Of a DNA stretch of 9,606 nt, positions 1 through 4,288 are shown one piece after another. The stretch is from Betaproteobacteria bacterium (GTDB lineage Bacteria > Pseudomonadota > Gammaproteobacteria > Burkholderiales > Nitrosomonadaceae), in assembly GCA_022601315.1 (NCBI GenBank), contig JAHZIU010000163.1, forward strand, positions 1 through 9,606. Direction: 5' to 3'. Under the pieces are notes generated by a model that saw only the letters and a list, made by a program, of their open reading frames with translations, ran no database searches and was not told the DNA's origin. A program made the position numbers and the translations under genes. Position 1 is the stretch's first letter. Every line of letters starts with the position of its first letter.

Positions 1-53
1 TGTATTTGAAATACTTGTTTTGCTAAATCTATTCCAATTCGTGTAATGTTCAT
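1..53 (-). CDS. IS110-family (IS1111-like) transposase, N-terminal fragment cut by window edge
   Basis: The minus strand from position 53 encodes MNITRIGIDLAKQVFQI and then runs off the window. This is the typical N-terminus of IS110-family DEDD transposases. The Asp in GIDLAK is expected to be the first acidic residue of the RuvC-like DEDD catalytic site. The family moves insertion sequences by recombination guided by a structured RNA from the element. A good ribosome binding site (AGGAG at 60-64, minus strand) lies 6 bases before the ATG, so the start is well supported. Only 17 codons are visible, so whether the gene is intact cannot be judged. The N-terminus resembles the IS1111 subgroup more than the IS110/IS621 type, but that is recollection of family sequences, not a search. 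Confidence 0.82.
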   Translation of the reverse strand, partial: MNITRIGIDLAKQVFQI

Positions 54-133
54 CTCGGACTCCTTTCTTCTTTGACTAGTTGATAGTTACTCTAGTCTGG
101 CACATTGATGCCGATTAAGGGGGGAGTCCATCC
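1..133 (-). mobile_element. Left end of an IS110/IS1111-family insertion sequence (boundary approximate)
   Basis: The transposase start is preceded on the minus strand by about 65 bases of leader and then by TGGACTCCCCCC (119-130), which I take as the likely subterminal inverted repeat. IS1111-group elements have such repeats a few bases inside their ends. The mate at the other end is outside the window, so the boundary near 130-137 is inferred. The leader holds a 6-bp stem (GACTAG 74-79 with CTAGTC 92-97) and a small GGCA/TGCC hairpin (99-112). GGACTCC at 57-63, next to the ribosome binding site, is an inverted copy of GGAGTCC at 123-129. The element lies just downstream of the beta-helix gene and does not interrupt it. 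Confidence 0.55.
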
Positions 134-214
134 CATTGGGCTAGATTGCCACTCAACGATCTGATTAAAAAATTTTCTCAGTGGAAAGCCTGGAGCAATA
201 CTATGTTTGCAGAA

Positions 215-235
215 CCCTGCCGTGTGGCAGCAGGG
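215..235 (-). terminator. GC-rich hairpin downstream of the beta-helix gene, possible weak terminator
   Basis: CCCTGC (215-220) pairs with GCAGGG (230-235). An alternative inner stem pairs CTGCC (217-221) with GGCAG (226-230) around a GTGT loop. On the minus strand it starts 28 bases after the beta-helix stop codon, which suits a terminator, but only two T residues follow at once. It may instead be an mRNA-stabilising hairpin. The rest of 131-263 holds no convincing gene. Confidence 0.3.
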
Positions 236-263
236 ATTTATATTTCTGAGTGTAGAATAATTG

Positions 264-1460
264 TCAGAGATTAGGACAGGTAATGCCACTATCACCACGC
301 ATCAACACACTCGCATCACAAACAATATTGTCGATATTAATATTGTTTGTGAGATCACCTCGTGCACCAAAGCTCAGCTCTAGGTCGGCAGCAGTATTAT
401 TTTGAATCTTGGAGTTGATAATTCTAGCGGTGCTACCATTGTCTACCAGCACACCATTCACCCCATTGTCGCGACTGGTAATAACACTATCACCAGACAG
501 GTCGATGACCGATTCGGTAAAAGCACTCAGACCATGTCGACCATTATCGCGGCTAATCACTGTCGAAGCCGGAAATCCGGGCATGTTAAACATATTCAGC
601 AATGAGTTTTCCAATTGAATGCCATCCTGCCCATTATCTCGGGTAGTAATGGAACCACCACGGTCAAGATCAATATTGGCATTTGAATTGGCCGACACAC
701 CGTGGTTGAACTGATTGTTGCGCGTTACAATGGCACCCTCAAATACAAACAAGGTAGAACCGGATACAACGGTCAGCCCAGTCGTCAAATTGTCTTTTGC
801 GGTGACTGTAGTCGCCGCATCAGCAATCATAAAACTGGAGTTGATACCAACTTGAATGCCGAGAACATTGTTTTTTACTGTGACATCCGCATTGCTAAAA
901 ACAGCGCTGGCATTATTGGCCATAAAGATACCAAAAACACCGTTGTCTCTAACTGTCAATTTATTTGAACCCTTTAACTCTGAGGCACGTTCTATATTAA
1001 AGCCGAAGACACCATTATCTTTGGAGACAACATCGGAAATTTCCAGTGAGCTGTTTCCTTCCAGTTGGATACCAGTAACAGCATTATCTTTCACGACAAT
1101 ATTGCTGAGTGAAAAACTGGCGCCTCCTTTTCCAAGTACGCCCACTAAACCGTTGCGTATAGTAATGCCATTAATCATGACTCTCTGTACCCCATCGACA
1201 GTAAGAGTAGTAGCGCCAACACCGCCACCGTCAATAGTTGCATTGCCTGCACCGTCTATAGTTATACCATCAGTGTTGATGATAACAGTCTCATTGCAAG
1301 TACCGACCACCTCTACTCTATCACCGGGAAGCGCCGCTATCACCGCATTTGCCAAACTACCGCCTTGATTACAGTTAACTGTTATGGCAGCAGCAAAACC
1401 ATTCGTCGCAACGAAAAAACAAAAAACAATGATTAAGAAGCCGTTGAGTATTGTTTTCAT
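264..1460 (-). CDS. Secreted right-handed parallel beta-helix repeat protein
   Basis: The protein has 398 residues when started at the ATG at 1460. That start has AAGGA eight bases upstream; the upstream in-frame ATG at 1469 (three residues longer) has its purine tract directly against it and is less likely. Residues 1-24 form a Sec signal peptide: Lys2, a hydrophobic core, then GFAAA as cleavage region. The mature part opens with a segment common in NosD/pectate-lyase-like helices (a C-x-x-GG-SL region, PGDRVEVVGTC, then IDGAGNATIDGG). About eleven degenerate coils follow, each centred on [RK]DNGxxG[IFLV], at roughly residues 101-358. Cys30, Cys55, Cys381 and Cys395 could cap the ends with disulfides. 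Such folds often serve as carbohydrate-active enzymes, adhesins or surface structural proteins. I see no clear polysaccharide-lyase catalytic motif and no C-terminal autotransporter barrel, so the function is unknown. Likely periplasmic or exported. Confidence 0.8.
   Translation of the reverse strand: MKTILNGFLIIVFCFFVATNGFAAAITVNCNQGGSLANAVIAALPGDRVEVVGTCNETVIINTDGITIDGAGNATIDGGGVGATTLTVDGVQRVMINGITIRNGLVGVLGKGGASFSLSNIVVKDNAVTGIQLEGNSSLEISDVVSKDNGVFGFNIERASELKGSNKLTVRDNGVFGIFMANNASAVFSNADVTVKNNVLGIQVGINSSFMIADAATTVTAKDNLTTGLTVVSGSTLFVFEGAIVTRNNQFNHGVSANSNANIDLDRGGSITTRDNGQDGIQLENSLLNMFNMPGFPASTVISRDNGRHGLSAFTESVIDLSGDSVITSRDNGVNGVLVDNGSTARIINSKIQNNTAADLELSFGARGDLTNNINIDNIVCDASVLMRGDSGITCPNL
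390..1160 (-). repeat. Coding repeats: about eleven degenerate beta-helix coils
   Basis: Within the beta-helix gene the protein repeats a ladder of anchors in order: IRNGLVGV, VKDNAVTGI, SKDNGVFGF, VRDNGVFGI, VKNNVLGI, AKDNLTTGL, TRNNQFNHGV, TRDNGQDGI, SRDNGRHGL, SRDNGVNGV, IQNNTAADL. Spacing is mostly 22-31 residues. A Ser/Asn-rich turn (for example GNSSLEIS, NASAVFS, NSSFMIA, SGSTLFV) usually follows each anchor. The DNA of the repeats has diverged, with no long identical blocks, so the duplication is old or kept at protein level only. Confidence 0.7.
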
Positions 1461-1564
1461 AATAGCCATCCTTTTTTTGTTGAGAAAGAGTTAGCAGTAT
1501 TAAGCCGATACGTACTTTGTAAAACGCATGGCCAAACGTAAAACAAACAAATTTCAAGCCACAT

Positions 1565-1583
1565 AAAAAAATAAGTTTCTTAT
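1565..1583 (-). terminator. Intrinsic terminator after crcB (minus strand)
   Basis: On the minus strand ATAAG-AAA-CTTAT (1583-1571) forms a short hairpin running straight into a run of seven T residues (A run at 1565-1571 on the plus strand). It lies about 43 bases past the crcB stop codon. A longer alternative pairing uses AAACTTATT at 1608-1616 with AATAAGTTT at 1570-1578. The stem is AT-rich, so termination may be partial, but position and T-tract fit. It would separate crcB from the beta-helix gene. The rest of 1470-1564 should hold the beta-helix promoter, but I see no clear -35/-10 pair. Confidence 0.45.
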
Positions 1584-1625
1584 AATAAAATGGCTACACA
1601 TAACACAAAACTTATTGATACATAT

Positions 1626-2009
1626 TTAGTTATGTAACCATTTAAATGTTTGCAAACCTAAAACAGTCATAATCAAGGAGCCACCAAGGTGGGTGGAAAT
1701 AATGGCTGCGCTCCAGAGATATTGTCCACGTGCCAACAGCGTAACCGTTTCGATTGAAAAGGTAGAGAAAGTCGTTAATCCACCCAAAAATCCAGTAATG
1801 ATTAGCAATCGCCATTCAGGTGACAGTCCAGGGTATTGCATAAAGACGGCCACAGTGTAGCCAATTAGAAATCCACCAATCAGATTCGCGTACAACGTAC
1901 CCAATGGTAATTCAGGTATGCTGGAATTCAGCCATAAACCCAACCCCCAACGCAACCAAGCTCCGATCGCGGCACCTAAACCAACTGCGATAAAGGCATA
2001 CAGTGTCAT
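1626..2009 (-). CDS. crcB: Fluoride ion channel CrcB/Fluc
   Basis: 127 residues, the normal length for a single-subunit Fluc channel that works as an antiparallel dual-topology dimer in the inner membrane and exports toxic fluoride. Visible signatures in order: [12 protein letters not shown] (residues 10-21), [14 protein letters not shown] (37-50) with the conserved Asn42, and [15 protein letters not shown] (73-87), the broken helix carrying the Phe-box phenylalanines (Phe81, Phe84) and the Gly77/Thr80 backbone sodium site. Four membrane helices are evident. The gene is 83 bases downstream of the Slp-type lipoprotein gene on the same strand and may share its transcript. There is no good Shine-Dalgarno before the ATG, and the leader does not show the conserved crcB-motif (fluoride riboswitch) core, so fluoride control is not evident here. 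Confidence 0.95.
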   Translation of the reverse strand: MTLYAFIAVGLGAAIGAWLRWGLGLWLNSSIPELPLGTLYANLIGGFLIGYTVAVFMQYPGLSPEWRLLIITGFLGGLTTFSTFSIETVTLLARGQYLWSAAIISTHLGGSLIMTVLGLQTFKWLHN

Positions 2010-2092
2010 GCTTTATAGTTCATTATTTATTGTCTGAGCTACACATTGAAAGTAATTTGCTCTGTACTACGACTTCTTAATATTTTTTCCAC

Positions 2093-2578
2093 CTACCAGA
2101 ATAACTGCCTAAAGTAGCATGACCTACAATTACCGTAATATTCGCCCCGGTAGTTAATTGGCCACAAATGAATAGCAGTGGACGACATTTGTGGCACCTC
2201 AGTACTCTGAGTATCAAGTGTACGTCCAATTTCATTATCAATGGTACCCACCGCAACAATTTCTCTATCCATGACGTAGACTTCGGCGTCAAGAAACTGT
2301 GTACTCTTAATGACAAAATGTCCCGCACTGGGTTTATCTATTTGCGGTCGGCCATAATGATCTAGTGGATAAAATAATACCTGCATTAAGCTATTATTTT
2401 CTTCATTTTCCACACCGATAACGACACCGCCCCAACGCACTTGGGTATTTTTATAACGATCTAGATCTGCACTAATTTGATGATACGAAATATCTTCTAC
2501 TTGCGCTTTTTCGATAGCAGGTGGCAGGCTGGTACAGGCACCCAGAAATATAAAGATTAATATCAAATAGGGCTTCAT
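2093..2578 (-). CDS. Slp-family outer membrane lipoprotein
   Basis: 161 residues with a lipoprotein signal: a short hydrophobic N-terminus ending in the lipobox LGAC, Cys15 being the lipidation site. Thr16 at +2 fits outer membrane sorting rather than retention. The body matches the Slp family: RWGGVVIGVEN (about 48-58), YPLDHYGRPQIDKPSAGHFVI (about 70-90), FLDAEVYVMDREIVAVGTI (about 95-113), and a closing HLWP near 138-141. Slp proteins are starvation- or stationary-phase-linked outer membrane lipoproteins of unclear biochemical role; E. coli Slp is linked to acid resistance. The ribosome binding site GGAGG sits close before the ATG. The C-terminal tail (YYGNCRSCYFRQLFW) is aromatic and carries two cysteines, which I do not recognise as standard. 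crcB follows on the same strand. Confidence 0.85.
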   Translation of the reverse strand: MKPYLILIFIFLGACTSLPPAIEKAQVEDISYHQISADLDRYKNTQVRWGGVVIGVENEENNSLMQVLFYPLDHYGRPQIDKPSAGHFVIKSTQFLDAEVYVMDREIVAVGTIDNEIGRTLDTQSTEVPQMSSTAIHLWPINYRGEYYGNCRSCYFRQLFW

Positions 2579-2661
2579 GGTTCCTCCATGTATCGAATAG
2601 ATGTGGGTTCATGAATAAATCTGTATTCCTCAAGGACAACTCAATAATCCAAACTTCACCC

Positions 2662-2732
2662 CAACGACTACGTTGCGGGAAAAATTTCATGCTTACATAT
2701 CAAGCATATGCTTCGCTGCAAAATTTTTCCCG
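2662..2732. repeat. Nested inverted repeat between the Slp-like and thioredoxin-like genes
   Basis: CGGGAAAAATTT (2676-2687) and AAATTTTTCCCG (2721-2732) are a perfect 12-bp inverted repeat around a 33-base centre. Inside it ATGCTT (2689-2694) pairs with AAGCAT (2702-2707), and AAGCATATGCTT (2702-2713) is itself a perfect 12-bp palindrome. Just outside, CAACG-ACTA-CGTTG (2662-2675) makes another hairpin. There is no T-tract on either side, so it is not a typical terminator. It may be a dispersed extragenic repeat, a small non-autonomous element, or a structured leader of the lipoprotein mRNA. No gene is supported in 2579-2783. Confidence 0.5.
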
Positions 2733-2783
2733 TGCCGTGCCTTACCTTTGGGCAAACTATGAATTTTAGAGGCGCCCTTAAGT

Positions 2784-3212
2784 TTAATCGTTGTAATTAA
2801 ACGTGGTGTTTATATTTTTTCTCAATGATTCTCCCGTTTGCTCAGAATACAATAATTGCAGTCTATCGCCATTCGTCCCAAAAAAGGCCAGTGCCACTGG
2901 ACTAAAGCCATGGTTGCTAGCAAACTGCCTGCCGTCTGGTGTATTAATATCAGCAACAATAAATGCAACACGCCCCTCATAATCATCTCTAACAGCGTTC
3001 ATAGCAACCATAGTATCTGCACTTTGCACCACATTGCTATCATGTACCAAAACTACTGCGTTGGTTCCCTGTCCAATAACTGAAAGATCCTGTGAAAAGC
3101 CACGTGGCAAAAGGCTAACAGCGATGACGATGAATATTAATATTAAAGAAAATGTAATTAGTTTTGGCCAAATACTTTTCTTTTCAGGTGATGAATTTTT
3201 GGTTGTAGGCAT
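2784..3212 (-). CDS. Membrane-anchored thioredoxin-fold protein lacking the CxxC motif
   Basis: 142 residues when started at the ATG at 3212, which is preceded by GAGAAAG. An upstream in-frame ATG at 3245 would add 11 residues but has no ribosome binding site. A charged N-terminus (about 1-15) is followed by one membrane helix (about 16-35), then a soluble domain expected in the periplasm. That domain follows the thioredoxin strand-helix pattern: AVVLVHDS, a helix from SADTMVAMNAV, the strand VAFIVADINT, then HGFSPVALAFF with a Pro where the family has its cis-Pro, and a final strand and helix (RLQLLYSEQTGESLRKNI). SADT occupies the CxxC position and the soluble domain has no cysteine, so it cannot act as a dithiol oxidoreductase. 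A chaperone-like or partner-binding role is possible. The family call comes from the pattern, not a search. The gene diverges from the membrane protein gene at 3419. Confidence 0.6.
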   Translation of the reverse strand: MPTTKNSSPEKKSIWPKLITFSLILIFIVIAVSLLPRGFSQDLSVIGQGTNAVVLVHDSNVVQSADTMVAMNAVRDDYEGRVAFIVADINTPDGRQFASNHGFSPVALAFFGTNGDRLQLLYSEQTGESLRKNINTTFNYND

Positions 3213-3296
3213 TTCTTTCTCTATTAGTATTAAGTTAATAATCATTCATTTACAAATCATTGTTTGGCAGTCAAAATCTATCTGACCCAAAACACA

Positions 3297-3325
3297 TTTG
3301 TACTTGCTAAAACATTTAGATTCAA
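3297..3325 (-). promoter_or_regulatory. Candidate sigma70 promoter for the thioredoxin-like gene
   Basis: On the minus strand TTGAAT (3325-3320) and TACAAA (3302-3297) are separated by exactly 17 bases, with four of six matches each to the -35 and -10 consensus. It lies about 85 bases before the chosen ATG and faces away from the plus-strand gene at 3419. AT-rich sequence yields chance matches, so this is tentative. Confidence 0.3.
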
Positions 3326-3376
3326 AATTTTTCTGAATAGTAACAAATTGTACGGAAATTTTGTGAAATACGACTA

Positions 3377-3385
3377 TGGTATGAT
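3377..3385 (+). promoter_or_regulatory. Candidate extended -10 promoter for the gene at 3419
   Basis: TGGTATGAT has the TGN extension followed by TATGAT, a five-of-six match to the -10 hexamer. The expected start of transcription is near 3392, leaving a leader of about 27 bases that contains AGGAGG (3409-3414). No good -35 is visible at 17 bases upstream, as is common for extended -10 promoters. Confidence 0.4.
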
Positions 3386-3418
3386 CTGACTACAATTGAA
3401 CGGTTAGCAGGAGGAATT

Positions 3419-4090
3419 ATGAGCAACCCAGAACCAGAACACAAAGAAGACCCTAAAGAAGTTTTTGTTTTTAATTTATTGATGCCGGCAGCATTGCTTT
3501 TGGTTTTACTAGTGGTGCCTGTAACAATAAATACGTTTATGCACTATGTTTCAAATAGTAAGCAGCTAAATCCGCTGATTATGAAAATACCAGTTGATAG
3601 CTCAGGAATTATCATTCCTCCTAAAGTTAAACAATATGAAGGTTTTGAAGTATCTGTAAATCTAGACACACAGCAACTTGCCGGTTTTCTCAATAGAATA
3701 GTTTCCATGGCTTCAGAAGGTACGGCGTTACAAGGTATCACTGGAGAAGTATCGTCTAATATGCGTGCTGAAATTGTTGGAAAGAATTTTGAAATTGATA
3801 ATCAGGGCCCGCAAGATCAGCTCTATGGCTATGACGGCCTAACAGAGTGGTCTTGGTATGTCATACCGGAATCATCTGGAAAACAATTATTAAATATTCG
3901 TCTTCACCTTGTGACCCACGGCGAAGGTCAGCAACATATAAAAGTTGTAGATCTTGCGGAAGCAAGTTTTATGGTCGAAGCAAGCCCAATAGAATGGTTT
4001 ATGCGTAATTGGATATGGATTATTTTGATCGCATTATCGCCCGTTGCGTTCAGGATGATTAAACGCCGTTATGCTAATCGAAGTGAGTAA
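3419..4090 (+). CDS. Unrecognised protein with N- and C-terminal membrane segments and a beta-rich central domain
   Basis: 223 residues, with a strong ribosome binding site (AGGAGG at 3409-3414) just before the ATG. A charged cytoplasmic N-terminus (1-15, rich in Glu/Lys) leads into a hydrophobic helix at about 18-39. The central 150 residues probably lie in the periplasm, and a second helix at about 196-212 is followed by a basic tail (KRRYANR). The centre contains IPPKVKQYEGFEVSVNLD (66-83), MRAEIVGKNFEID (115-127), then TEWSWYVIPESSGKQLLNIRL (142-162) and VDLAEASFMVEASPIEW (177-193), which read as alternating strands of an Ig-like sandwich. The block W-x-W-x-V-x-P-x-x-x-G-x-x-x-L with a closing NWxW membrane entry reminds me of membrane-proximal domains in some large bacterial signalling proteins, but I cannot name a family. 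No enzyme motif or cysteine pair is visible. Function unknown. Confidence 0.75.
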   Translation: MSNPEPEHKEDPKEVFVFNLLMPAALLLVLLVVPVTINTFMHYVSNSKQLNPLIMKIPVDSSGIIIPPKVKQYEGFEVSVNLDTQQLAGFLNRIVSMASEGTALQGITGEVSSNMRAEIVGKNFEIDNQGPQDQLYGYDGLTEWSWYVIPESSGKQLLNIRLHLVTHGEGQQHIKVVDLAEASFMVEASPIEWFMRNWIWIILIALSPVAFRMIKRRYANRSE

Positions 4091-4165
4091 TCTAAATTAC
4101 TATAACTAATAGAAAAATAACACCGAGAATTTAAATTTCTCCGGAATAAATTCCTCACACGCTAG

Positions 4166-4220
4166 AATGAACAACAAATATCTTTCCGATATCTCGCTGC
4201 TTGCGACGGGGTTGTTCATT
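4166..4220 (+). other. Potential three-way-junction RNA structure upstream of the Lon-like gene
   Basis: AATGAACAAC (4166-4175) and GTTGTTCATT (4211-4220) form a perfect 10-bp outer stem. Two hairpins fit between them: ATATC-TTTCC-GATAT (4178-4192) and TCGC-TGCTT-GCGA (4194-4206). Together they make a compact three-way junction in the 198-base gap between the gene ending at 4090 and the ATG at 4289. No T-run follows, so a standard terminator is unlikely. A smaller stem (CCGAGAA with TTCT-C-CGG, 4123-4144) lies upstream. It could be a 3' end stabiliser, a regulatory leader, or an extragenic repeat. Confidence 0.4.
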
Positions 4221-4254
4221 TATCGTTCCGCACAAAAATCACTGGAAGATTAGA

Positions 4255-4282
4255 TTGCTCATCATTTTCTCTGCTTTATAGA
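4255..4282 (+). promoter_or_regulatory. Weak promoter candidate placing transcription start at the Lon-like ATG
   Basis: TTGCTC (4255-4260) and TATAGA (4277-4282) are 16 bases apart, with three of six and four of six matches to the consensus. Transcription would begin close to 4289, the A of the start codon. The 25 bases before the ATG contain no Shine-Dalgarno, which is consistent with a leaderless message, though both hexamers are poor. Confidence 0.25.
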
Positions 4283-4288
4283 TTCAAC

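Noticed and set aside
54..260. Bridge RNA gene in the IS left end
   Set aside because: The leader inside the putative element is only about 80 bases with small hairpins, too little to support a full guide RNA; if IS1111-like, it should be at the other end.
92..298. Minus-strand open frame of 68 codons
   Set aside because: It runs through the IS boundary and overlaps the end of the beta-helix gene, has no ribosome binding site, and its composition is not protein-like.
856..1368. Plus-strand open frame of 170 codons opposite the beta-helix gene
   Set aside because: It is Pro/Thr/Ser/Leu-rich antisense of the repeat protein, a shadow of the coding bias on the other strand.
2030..2050. tRNA-like TGTAGCTCAG on the minus strand
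   Set aside because: It matches a tRNA D-arm by chance; there is no acceptor stem, anticodon arm or T-loop around it.
2010..2092. Fluoride riboswitch before crcB
   Set aside because: The conserved core and pseudoknot sequences of the crcB motif could not be found in the leader.
2472..2690. Minus-strand open frame of 72 codons starting in the nested inverted repeat
   Set aside because: It overlaps the lipoprotein start in another frame, has no ribosome binding site, and resembles no family. More likely noncoding repeat sequence.
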